Assembly: GCF_009761675.1 (NCBI RefSeq)
Contig: NZ_QUZH01000023.1
Coordinates: 124,001 to 188,000 of the forward strand
Reading direction: 5' to 3'
DNA: 64,000 nt
Origin: Bhargavaea sp. CC-171006
Lineage (GTDB): Bacteria > Bacillota > Bacilli > Bacillales_A > Planococcaceae
The stretch's first letter is position 1. The number at the start of each line of letters is the position of its first letter. Shown in pieces: positions 9,671-19,404 of the stretch. Both the position numbers and the translations under genes were made by a program. The notes below the pieces were generated by a model. It worked only from the letters and a program-made list of their open reading frames with translations. It was not told the origin of the DNA and searched no databases.

Positions 9671-10179
9671 TGACCAATAGATGCAAAATGCAAGTTCAAT
9701 CATTGCAATAAGAGAATAACGGGTAGAAACCCATGATGATCCTATACAGTATACTAATTATTGCATTCTGCAAATGTAATGCTTGTGTTGTAAATCTATT
9801 TAATTTCATTTTGCAAGCAAGTTACAAACAATGATTTACTGGACTGTGGATAGATTATTATTGATATGCATCTATTATACGATAGATAACACGAAACAGC
9901 TGTTGGCGAATCAATGATACACGATTCAATTACTGCAGCAGACATTTGTGGCGTTTTGGATAATTGCCCCTTTATAAGTGAATCAGAATGACGAGCGGAT
10001 CAGCCAAAAATGCCGAATGTATTGAATCAGTCAAATGCTAATCCGTCATGACAAAAAGACGAAGCCAAAACGAGTTGCCATTGTGAACGGATTCCGGGAA
10101 ACGAATCGTTTCATGTAACCATGTCGATTGTTTTTGTTGTTTGGCACGATGATGAATGTGTAGGATAGGAGAGGAGTTT
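9671..10179. other. AT-richer gene-free stretch
   Basis: About 500 bp clearly lower in G+C than the rest of the window, with no credible gene on either strand. It holds short repeated words such as TGCAA (around 9690-9830), many TATA-like steps, and isolated AATGACGAG (9987) and CGTCATGAC (10044) words related to the 21-bp repeat core. I see no transposase remnant or RNA structure that I can name. Confidence 0.5.
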
Positions 10180-10341
10180 ATGGGCCGTGAATGTCTTCTC
10201 TTGTTTCTAGTTTACATAATTTCTATTTTCGGAAGTTACGTTTCAATAAGTAGTATACTTAAGATAGTGAGACGAAACGGAAAATTGGGTGCTGATACAC
10301 CCTTAGTTTTCCCAGTGTTCACCTGTATGTATTCTATATAG
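10180..10341 (+). CDS. Possible 53-residue membrane peptide
   Basis: Starts MGRECLLLFLVYIISIFGSY with one long hydrophobic helix (about residues 5-28), then a basic segment (KIVRRNGK) and a short tail. A purine-rich site, GGAGAGGAG, lies 3-8 nt upstream of the ATG. Nothing recognisable; it may be a real small membrane protein, the N-terminal remnant of a larger membrane protein, or chance. Codon use is AT-richer than in neighbours, in line with the composition of the island. Confidence 0.4.
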   Translation: MGRECLLLFLVYIISIFGSYVSISSILKIVRRNGKLGADTPLVFPVFTCMYSI

Positions 10342-10657
10342 GCTTTCAGCGGCATCTGCCGATATCGAAATACACGCCCAAATCTCATACTCATTTCAAT
10401 CTAGTCTGTAATCCGTTGCCGTCTCATTTGTATTGAGACGCTGAAATCATCTCTTGTTTTTTCATTGAGCCGGTATTTAACCTGTCCACCGGATATTAGC
10501 CCGGGATCCTTGTTTTTCTGGTTTTTACAGCTGTTTTCCGTCTCATAGATCATGTTCCTTGATCCCTTTTGCAATGATATGCACAAAACCCTTTGCATTC
10601 TTTGCCTCTTCATGTTAACGTAGTACACAAGATTCGAAATAACAAAATTTAATATCA
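10342..10657. other. Intergenic stretch before the lysine riboswitch
   Basis: No supported gene. A weak hairpin (GTCTCATTTGTATTGAGAC, 10420-10438) is seen. A promoter for the riboswitch transcript must lie in the last 50 bp but its hexamers are not clear. Confidence 0.45.
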
Positions 10658-10898
10658 ATGGATGAGGTGCAAAGCTCATGAGTACCCCGCTGCAACGGCT
10701 GCAGACCGGTAGCGGGTGGAAAGGGAGTTTTGCCGAAACGGGTTTCGGTTTGCAGACGGTTCCCCGTTGGACTGCATATGAATAATATGCAGGCTGTCAT
10801 TATTCTCGTAATAATGGAGTGCTTCCACTTGTGACCTCACGGTCGTGCATCGTCGACTATCACAAGCCGGAAACCTACACCGTTTCCGGCTTTTATTT
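10658..10898 (+). promoter_or_regulatory. Lysine riboswitch (L-box) with terminator platform
   Basis: The conserved lysine-aptamer blocks occur in order: GAGGTGC (10664), CATGAGTA (10677), GGTGGAAAGGGAG then TTGCCGAA (10715-10737), the ATGAATAAT loop (10778), GGCTGTCATTATT (10792) and GGAGTGC (10816). The expression platform is a strong terminator: AAGCCGGAAAC (10864-10874) pairs with GTTTCCGGCTT (10882-10892), followed by TTATTTAT. High lysine should stop transcription before dapA. The dapA gene downstream, the first committed enzyme of lysine synthesis, fits exactly. Confidence 0.95.
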
Positions 10899-10992
10899 AT
10901 GCCGATGCATGGGACATTTCATCCATTGTCCGGGCGTTTGTGCCGGAAACCGGGAAACCGGAATACATTATGGATAGAAAGAGGGATTTTAC

Positions 10993-11874
10993 ATGACACA
11001 TCTATTTACAGGAGTAGCCGCAGCAGTCACCACCCCATTCACGAACCAGGAAGTCGATTACAACAGCTTCCGCCGCCACCTGGAGTTCCTGATTGAAAAC
11101 AATATCCAGGCGCTCGTCATCAACGGCACGACAGGAGAAGGCTCGACGCTCACCGCCGAAGAAAGCCGCCGTCTTCTGGAAATCGCCGTTGAAACAGCAG
11201 CCGGCCGCGTTCCGATCATCGCGGGAACAGGTTCGAATTCGACTGCGGAATCGATTCGTGCTTCCCGTGAGGCCAAAGAGATCGGTGCGGACGGACTGAT
11301 GCTGATCACCCCTTATTACAACAAGACGAGCCAACGCGGCCTGATCCGCCATTTCGAAGCAATCGTGAACGCTGCGGAGCTCCCTGCCCTCCTTTATAAT
11401 GTCCCTTCCCGCACTGGTATGTCGATCACGCCTGAAACGGTGCTTGAGCTGAGCCGCCATCCGTATATTGTCGGCCTGAAGGATGCGACCGGTGATCTTA
11501 ATTACATGTCCCAGGTACGCCTTGTGACAGATCCTTCATTCGCACTTTACAGCGGAAATGATGATACGGCGCTGCCGTTTACTTCCCTCGGGGGCCAGGG
11601 AGTCATCTCGGTCGTAGCCAACGTGGTGCCTGCCCGGTTCCAGGAGATGTACGAACAGACATTCACAAATCTGACCCGGGCTCAGGAACTTCACTATCGC
11701 CTGACTCCGCTGATCAGTGCACTGTCTGTTGATGTGAATCCTATTCCAATCAAGGTGCTGACGTCGCACCTCGGTTTCGGCGACTACGAAGTGCGCCTCC
11801 CTCTTCTGCCACTGGAAGAGGAGGAGCAAAGCCGGCTGGTCCGGCAGTTTGAATCAATGATGATGGAGGTTTGA
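10993..11874 (+). CDS. dapA: 4-hydroxy-tetrahydrodipicolinate synthase DapA
   Basis: A 293-residue (beta/alpha)8-barrel aldolase that condenses pyruvate with aspartate semialdehyde, the committed step to diaminopimelate, dipicolinate and lysine. Seen: the INGTTGEGSTL block with Thr46/Thr47, Tyr135 in YNVPSRTG, and the Schiff-base Lys163 in GLKDATGDL. Full length for the family. It lies 95 bp after the lysine-riboswitch terminator and one base before dapB. Confidence 0.97.
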   Translation: MTHLFTGVAAAVTTPFTNQEVDYNSFRRHLEFLIENNIQALVINGTTGEGSTLTAEESRRLLEIAVETAAGRVPIIAGTGSNSTAESIRASREAKEIGADGLMLITPYYNKTSQRGLIRHFEAIVNAAELPALLYNVPSRTGMSITPETVLELSRHPYIVGLKDATGDLNYMSQVRLVTDPSFALYSGNDDTALPFTSLGGQGVISVVANVVPARFQEMYEQTFTNLTRAQELHYRLTPLISALSVDVNPIPIKVLTSHLGFGDYEVRLPLLPLEEEEQSRLVRQFESMMMEV

Positions 11875-11875
11875 C

Positions 11876-12613
11876 ATGAGATTGCTGCTTTGCGGGTACG
11901 GCGCGTCGAACAAACGCGTCGCTGCCCTTGCCAAGGAACGGGGACATGAGATTGTAGGTGTGCTGCTTTTGCGCGGCCAGTCTGCCGACGGCTATCCGGT
12001 TTACCGGCCGGATGAACGCCTGCCTGAAGCCGATGCCGTCATCGACTTCTCGCATCCTGTTCTCACAAAAGCTCTGCTTGCCGCGGACATCGGTCTCCCG
12101 CTGGTGATCGCGACTACAGGAGAGAAAGAAATATTGATCGAACAGATGAAGGAAAAGGCGGACCGTCAGCCGATATTCTTCAGTGCGAATATGAGCTACG
12201 GGGTGCATATTGTGACGGAGATTGTCCGGTATGCCACCTCCCTTCTCCCTGCCTTCGATATTGAAATGACTGAACGCCACCACCGCAAAAAGGTGGATGC
12301 GCCAAGCGGGACACTCATTAAACTGTATGACGCCATTGCGTCGGCCAGGCCGAATGTTCATCCTGTTCACGACCGGAGCCAGGAAGAAGGCGCCCGGACG
12401 GACGAGGAAATCGGTATTCATTCAGTGCGGGGCGGCACGATCACCGGTGAGCATGAGGTGCTGTTTGCCGGCCACGATGAAACAATCACCATTGCGCACC
12501 ATGCCCAGTCCAAGGACATTTTCGCATCCGGCGCCCTTGATGTTGCGGAGCGCCTGATCCATAAGGAAAACGGCTATTATACTTACGATAACCTTGGAAT
12601 CGGCGATTCCTGA
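11876..12613 (+). CDS. dapB: 4-hydroxy-tetrahydrodipicolinate reductase DapB
   Basis: A 245-residue NAD(P)H-dependent reductase, the second step of the pathway. Catalytic region ERHHRKKVDAPSGT and the substrate loop VRGGTITGEHEV are intact. The nucleotide loop reads GYGASNKRV instead of the common GxxGRMG; this is the form I know from Staphylococcus DapB (GYGAMNQRV), an enzyme that accepts both cofactors. Shares the riboswitch with dapA and starts one base after its stop. Confidence 0.95.
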   Translation: MRLLLCGYGASNKRVAALAKERGHEIVGVLLLRGQSADGYPVYRPDERLPEADAVIDFSHPVLTKALLAADIGLPLVIATTGEKEILIEQMKEKADRQPIFFSANMSYGVHIVTEIVRYATSLLPAFDIEMTERHHRKKVDAPSGTLIKLYDAIASARPNVHPVHDRSQEEGARTDEEIGIHSVRGGTITGEHEVLFAGHDETITIAHHAQSKDIFASGALDVAERLIHKENGYYTYDNLGIGDS

Positions 12614-12616
12614 GAA

Positions 12617-12650
12617 GAAAAAGCGGAGGGCGTACACCCTCCGCTTTTTC
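12617..12650 (+). terminator. Terminator of dapAB
   Basis: AAAAAGCGGAGGG (12618-12630) and CCCTCCGCTTTTT (12637-12649) form a perfect stem with a 6-nt loop; a T-run closes it. Confidence 0.93.
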
Positions 12651-12677
12651 CTATTCCAGATGTTACCGGCCGTCTGA

Positions 12678-12826
12678 TTACTCCATTCGCATGCCTAATC
12701 CCGTCATTCCACCCGTTAATTTCGTCATTAAATTTTCCGGCATGTCCGAATGACGAGATTAGCGCTTTGAATGCTGAAACCGAAACCGTGAATGACGAAA
12801 CTGATCCCAAGAATGACGAAACCGGT
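12678..12826. repeat. 21-bp phased inverted repeat array A
   Basis: Seven degenerate units with core AATGACGAAA or its complement. CTCCATT at 12681, CGTCATT at 12702 and 12723 (one orientation), then AATGACG at 12749, AATGCTG at 12770, AATGACG at 12791 and 12812 (opposite orientation). Spacing within each half is exactly 21 bp, with a 26-bp step at the turning point. The centre can fold: 12714-12729 pairs with 12749-12764 with a few wobbles. It lies between the terminators of the convergent dapB and parC. Unlike CRISPR: no constant repeat or long spacer, and the orientation flips. Confidence 0.85.
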
Positions 12827-12838
12827 GAAAAATAATAA

Positions 12839-12888
12839 AAGAGTCCCCCTGCCTGCAGCCGAAATGGCCTGCGGACAGGGGGACTCTT
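12839..12888 (-). terminator. Terminator of parEC
   Basis: AAGAGTCCCCCTG and CAGGGGGACTCTT pair over 13 bp; the inner part (CCTGCAGCC...GGCCTGCGG) can pair further. On the minus strand a T-rich tract follows the stem. It begins three bases beyond the parC stop. Confidence 0.85.
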
Positions 12889-12891
12889 CAT

Positions 12892-15338
<2,447 letters not shown>

Positions 15339-15342
<4 letters not shown>

Positions 15343-17321
15343 GCCTGTTCCTCCTCAGCTGTTTCGGCCGTCAGGAATTCGTTTTCCAGGATCGTCGCGC
15401 CGTCTTCCATGCCGAAGTCGACGTTGTCCTCGATCCACTTCCTCCTCGGCTCGACTTTGTCTCCCATGAGCGTAGTGACGCGCCGCTCGGATTTTGCCCC
15501 GTCCTCGATCGTGACGCGGATGAGTGTACGGGTCTCGGGATTCATTGTCGTATCCCAGAGCTGGTCGGCATTCATCTCGCCGAGCCCTTTGTAGCGCTGG
15601 AGGATATAGCCTTTTCCGACTTCCTGGATGGCCGCATCCAGTTCGCGCTCCGTCCAGGCGTAGGCAATCTTCTCTTTTTTGCCGGTGCCTTTGGACACTT
15701 TAAAGAGCGGCGGCAGTGCGAGATAGACTTTGCCGGCCTCGATGAGCGGTTTCATGTATCGGTAGAAGAAGGTCAGAAGCAGCACCTGGATGTGGGCGCC
15801 GTCGGTGTCGGCATCGGTCATGATGATGATTTTGTCATAGGCGATATCATCGACATTAAAGTCGGAGCCGACGCCCCCTCCGATCGTATGGATGATCGTC
15901 GAGATCTCTTCATTCTTCATGATGTCCTCAAGCTTCGCCTTTTCCGTGTTGATGACCTTGCCCCGAAGCGGCAGAATCGCCTGGAAAGTGCGGTCGCGTC
16001 CCTGTTTTGCCGAGCCGCCGGCAGAATCACCCTCGACGAGATACAGTTCGTTCTTCGCTGCGTTTTTCGACTGTGCCGGAGTCAGCTTGCCGGACAGCAG
16101 TATTTCGGAGCGCTTCCGCTTCTTGCCGGAACGTGCGTCTTCCCGTGCCTTGCGGGCAGCTTCTCGGGCCTGCTGGGCACGGATCCCCTTGCGGACGAGT
16201 GTCGCGGAAAGCTCTGCATGCTCCTCCAGGTAGTACATGAGTTTCTGCGATACGACGGCGTCTGCTGCCGCGCGCGCCTGGCTGGTGCCCAGCTTGCTTT
16301 TGGTCTGCCCTTCGAACTGGAGCAGCGCTTCCGGTACCCTTACGGAGATGATTGCAGAAATCCCTTCGCGGATGTCCGCGCCGTCGAGGTTCTTGTCCTT
16401 TTCTTTCAGCAGTCCCGCTTTCCGGGCATATTCGTTGAAGACCCGCGTCATCGCAGTTTTGACACCTGTCTCATGCGTCCCGCCGTCCTTTGTCCGGACG
16501 TTGTTGACGAATGACAAAATCGTCTCCGAGTAGCCGTCGGTGAACTGGAAGGCGAACTCGAGCTCGATGCCGTCCTGTTCACCTTCGATATAGGCGACGT
16601 CATGCATCGTGTCTTTTTCTTCATTTAAATATCCGACAAATTCCACGATGCCGGATTCATAGAGGAATTCATCATTCCGGCCGCTTTCTTCGTCAGACAG
16701 GGTGATTTTCATTCCTTTGAGCAGGAACGCCGATTCCCTCAGCCGTTCGCTCAGGATTTCATAGTTGTACTTCACCGTCGAGAAGATGGATGGGTCAGGC
16801 TTGAAATGGAGGAGCGTGCCCCGTTCACGTGTCTTGCCGATCTCCTCCAGTGTCGTGACGGCATGTCCACCGCTCTCGAACCGCTGGCGAAACTTCTTGC
16901 CGTCCTTGAAGACGGTCACTTCGAGCCATTCGCTGAGGGCGTTCACGACAGAGGCGCCGACGCCGTGGAGCCCGCCACTCGTCTTGTACCCTCCCTGCCC
17001 GAATTTGCCGCCTGCGTGCAGGACGGTCAGGATAACTTCCGTCGTCGGTTTGCCCGTGCTGTGGGTGCCCGTCGGCATGCCGCGTCCGTGGTCTCTTACG
17101 CTCACACTGCCGTCTTTATGGACGGTGACATTGATTTCTTCGCCGAATCCGGCCAACGCCTCATCGACCGAGTTGTCAACGATTTCATAGACAAGGTGAT
17201 GAAGTCCCCGTGAATCGGTCGAGCCGATATACATGCCCGGCCGCTTGCGTACCGCTTCGAGCCCCTCGAGCACTTGGATCGAATCATCGTTGTAATTCAT
17301 GTTTTCTGTAATTTTGGCCAA
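15339..17321 (-). CDS. parE: DNA topoisomerase IV subunit B ParE
   Basis: A 660-residue GHKL ATPase subunit. ATP-binding motifs [24 protein letters not shown] and [14 protein letters not shown] in the N-terminal part; the TOPRIM domain shows [15 protein letters not shown] and DADTDGAHI; the C-terminus has the [14 protein letters not shown] block. The TTG at 17321 is chosen because GGAGGA ends 6 nt upstream; the ATG at 17300 lacks such a site. A LexA box and a sigma-A promoter lie just upstream, so the operon is likely part of the SOS response. Confidence 0.95.
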
Positions 17322-17335
17322 GAGGATTCCTCCAT

Positions 17336-17349
17336 CAAACGTTTGTTCG
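17336..17349 (-). promoter_or_regulatory. LexA (SOS) box upstream of parE
   Basis: The minus strand reads CGAACAAACGTTTG, a complete match to the Bacillus LexA consensus CGAACRNRYGTTYG. It lies between the -10 (17361-17366) and the parE ribosome site, overlapping the expected start of transcription. Confidence 0.8.
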
Positions 17350-17360
17350 TATATGTTCCT

Positions 17361-17390
17361 ATTGTACTTGTTTTGCCGGCGTGTGTCCAA
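17361..17390 (-). promoter_or_regulatory. Sigma-A promoter of parEC
   Basis: On the minus strand TTGGAC (17385-17390), an 18-bp spacer and TACAAT (17361-17366). Distance to the parE start is about 40 bp. Confidence 0.7.
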
Positions 17391-17489
17391 CCGCCGGGTC
17401 GGGAGTCCCGCACTTCATTGTAGACTACAAAAGCCCGCCGTTGCAATGTTTCCCGGGGAATCGTGCTTTTTCGGCCCGTTGGCGGGGCA

Positions 17490-17518
17490 TTGTGCAGGCG
17501 GCGCTGATGATGTAAACT
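17490..17518 (+). promoter_or_regulatory. Candidate promoter of plsY
   Basis: TTGTGC (17490-17495), 17-bp spacer, TAAACT (17513-17518), about 47 bp before plsY. Each hexamer matches 4 of 6 consensus positions. Confidence 0.45.
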
Positions 17519-17564
17519 GAGACTGACTGTTATGACCAACCCTTAAACTGAAAAGAGGTTTGCT

Positions 17565-18167
17565 ATGGATACGGCTATCGTGCTTCTCCTCGCATATTTA
17601 CTGGGCTCTCTGCCATCGGGGCTTTGGATCGGGAAGATTTTCTATAACAAAGACATCCGGGAGTCGGGCAGCGGCAACCTCGGCGCCACAAACACGTTTC
17701 GTGTACTCGGCAAAAAGGCCGGTATCGCGGTGACCCTCATGGACATCCTGAAAGGGACGGCTGCTGTTCTCCTTCTTCAGATTCCGGCATTTGCAGACTC
17801 GGGCATCCACCCTCTGACACTCGGCATCGCAGCGGTCGTCGGCCATATGTTCCCGGTGTTCGCAAAGTTCCGCGGCGGAAAGGCGGTTGCGACATCCGGA
17901 GGTGTCATCCTCGGCTACAGCTGGCCTTTCTTCCTTCTTCTGATCGCATCTTTCCTCGTTATCCTGAAGCTGACGAAGATTGTCTCCCTCACTTCGATGG
18001 CGATGGGTGTCATCGCACTGATTTATGCGGTCATCAATTATTTCAGGACGGGCGACCTGTACCTTCTGGTTGTCATCATTGTCTTATCCGCCTTCATCTT
18101 CTACCGCCACCGTGCGAACATCGGCCGCATCAAGGCGGGAACCGAGCCAAAGGTGAAGTGGCTTTAG
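17565..18167 (+). CDS. plsY: Glycerol-3-phosphate acyltransferase PlsY
   Basis: A 200-residue integral membrane protein with five or so hydrophobic segments. Family loops are present: SGSGNLGATNTFRVLGKKAG near residue 34, GHMFPVFAKFRGGKAVATSGG near residue 92, and the C-terminal FYRHRANIGRIKAGTEPKV. It transfers acyl groups from acyl-phosphate to glycerol-3-phosphate, starting phospholipid synthesis. Divergent from parE, as in B. subtilis (yneS/plsY). Confidence 0.96.
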   Translation: MDTAIVLLLAYLLGSLPSGLWIGKIFYNKDIRESGSGNLGATNTFRVLGKKAGIAVTLMDILKGTAAVLLLQIPAFADSGIHPLTLGIAAVVGHMFPVFAKFRGGKAVATSGGVILGYSWPFFLLLIASFLVILKLTKIVSLTSMAMGVIALIYAVINYFRTGDLYLLVVIIVLSAFIFYRHRANIGRIKAGTEPKVKWL

Positions 18168-18203
18168 TATACTGTAGGGAGATCACGGAAGGCGGTGTGT
18201 TCC

Positions 18204-18500
18204 ATGGAAATCAGAGTTTCCGAAGACGCACAGAAATGGTTTCATGACGAGATGGGGCTCGGAACCGGTGATTTTGTCCGCTTTACGGTCCGCTATGGCG
18301 GATCCGGACTGCAGCCCGGCTTTTCCCTTGGACTCTCGGTCGAGAAACCAGAAAACCCGGCCGCACAGGCGGAGTCCGGCGGCATCACTTATTTTGTCGA
18401 GAATGATGATGAGTGGTACTTTGACGGACACGACCTCGTTGTCGGTTATGATGCCGCTTTGGATGAACCCAGATACACATATGAAAAAGAGAAAGCGTGA
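18204..18500 (+). CDS. yneR: HesB-like / IscA-fold protein YneR
   Basis: A 98-residue protein of the HesB/YadR/YfhF family (for example DFVRFTVRYGGSG and DEWYFDGHDLVVGYD). The conserved cysteines of true IscA Fe-S carriers are absent, as in B. subtilis YneR, so iron-sulfur transfer is doubtful. The ATG at 18204 gives the family's usual MEIRVSEDA start; the GTG at 18195 overlaps the Shine-Dalgarno. Located between plsY and convergent yneQ; its TGA lies inside the shared terminator stem. Confidence 0.9.
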   Translation: MEIRVSEDAQKWFHDEMGLGTGDFVRFTVRYGGSGLQPGFSLGLSVEKPENPAAQAESGGITYFVENDDEWYFDGHDLVVGYDAALDEPRYTYEKEKA

Positions 18501-18525
18501 ATCCCGCGGCGGATTCACGCTTTTT
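18491..18525. terminator. Shared bidirectional terminator containing both yneR and yneQ stop codons
   Basis: AAAGCGTGAATC (18492-18503) and GATTCACGCTTT (18512-18523) form the stem. The yneR TGA (18498-18500) and the yneQ TGA (complement of 18515-18517) sit at mirror positions, so both proteins end ...Lys-Ala from the same palindrome. Confidence 0.9.
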
Positions 18526-18832
18526 GTGTGCCGGTCAGCCTGAATCGGCTGATCAGGTCTTCCCTTCCCTCTTTTTTGAGGATCTCATATTCCCTATCGC
18601 CGAACAGGTCAAAATGCGGATATCGCTCCTTGTGATCGATCCATTCCGGCCGGAGACCGTACTGTCTGCCCCACTTCTCAAGTTTTGGGAGGTCGGCGCA
18701 ACCGGCTTTTGTGACCGTTTTGCAGCCGGGAAAACGGTCATCCAGCCAGTAGTGAGTCAGAAATGCGATCTCTCCCCTGCTGACGGCATCTTTCCAATCA
18801 GTCACTTCCTGCCGTTTGACGCCGAATGCCAT
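18515..18832 (-). CDS. yneQ: YneQ-like conserved hypothetical protein
   Basis: A 105-residue soluble protein beginning MAFGVKRQEVTDWKDAV with a basic/aromatic centre (FLTHYWLDDRFPGCKTVTKAG, then LEKWGRQYGLRPEWIDHKERYPHFDLFG). Position next to yneR and yneP identifies it as YneQ; function unknown. Its ATG overlaps the yneP stop (TGATG), so the two are translationally coupled. Confidence 0.82.
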   Translation of the reverse strand: MAFGVKRQEVTDWKDAVSRGEIAFLTHYWLDDRFPGCKTVTKAGCADLPKLEKWGRQYGLRPEWIDHKERYPHFDLFGDREYEILKKEGREDLISRFRLTGTQKA

Positions 18833-19257
18833 CAGGAAAGCTCCCTGGCCAGTTCCCGGTATTTTGCATCCCATTCCGGATCTGCCTTGCGCAGGCCGAC
18901 CGGACGGAATGTTTCCTTATGGACAAGCGTATGGACGGACTGCCCCGTCGCGGCAACCGTGCCGTCCTCATGGAGGATCTCATAGCCGTATGTCGTCCTT
19001 AGGCGGCCGTGAGACTCGATCCACGTCCGGATAATGGCTGATTCTCCGTAGCGCATCGCATTTTTATAGCTGATGTTCAAGTCGATCACCGGTGACAGGT
19101 ATCCCTCTTCCTCCAGTTTATCGTAGCGGAAACCGATGTCCTCTATGAGCGATGTCCGTCCAATCTCCATCCAGACCAAGTAATTGGCATGATAGACGAC
19201 GCCCATCTGGTCGGTTTCCGAGTAGCGCACCTTGACTGATGTTTCGTTCACATACAT
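18832..19257 (-). CDS. yneP: Acyl-CoA thioesterase YneP (4HBT hot-dog fold)
   Basis: A 141-residue hot-dog thioesterase: VRYSETDQMGVVYHANYLVWMEIGRTSLIE contains the 4-hydroxybenzoyl-CoA thioesterase active-site Asp and His/Asn pattern. It hydrolyses acyl-CoA thioesters in the cytosol; the substrate is not predictable. The start at 19257 has GAGGTG 6 nt upstream; the longer frame lacks a ribosome site. Lies downstream of aconitase, separated by a terminator. Confidence 0.9.
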   Translation of the reverse strand: MYVNETSVKVRYSETDQMGVVYHANYLVWMEIGRTSLIEDIGFRYDKLEEEGYLSPVIDLNISYKNAMRYGESAIIRTWIESHGRLRTTYGYEILHEDGTVAATGQSVHTLVHKETFRPVGLRKADPEWDAKYRELARELS

Positions 19258-19352
19258 TCCATTCACCTCACTGCCATTATACCGGAAACCACCGGGCCGC
19301 GTCCGGTGCCGGCCTGCCGGCTGCCTTCCGGTCATGCCAGTCAAATTAAGCG

Positions 19353-19386
19353 AAAAACAGCCTGAAGAGTTTCCTCTTCAGGCTGT
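19353..19386 (-). terminator. Terminator of the aconitase gene
   Basis: ACAGCCTGAAGAG (19358-19369 region) pairs with CTCTTCAGGCTGT (19374-19386), loop TTTC; on the minus strand TTTTTCGC follows. Confidence 0.92.
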
Positions 19387-19404
19387 CTGTCAACGAAATA
19401 TGGA

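Noticed and set aside
10401-10613. A minus-strand frame starting MKRQRMQRV in the AT-rich island
   Set aside because: No Shine-Dalgarno before any start, no recognisable domain and ordinary low-complexity composition.
12678-12826. Array A (and likewise array B at 33285-33440) as a CRISPR array
   Set aside because: The period is only 21 bp, conserved cores are 7-10 bp, orientation flips in the middle, and no cas genes are near.
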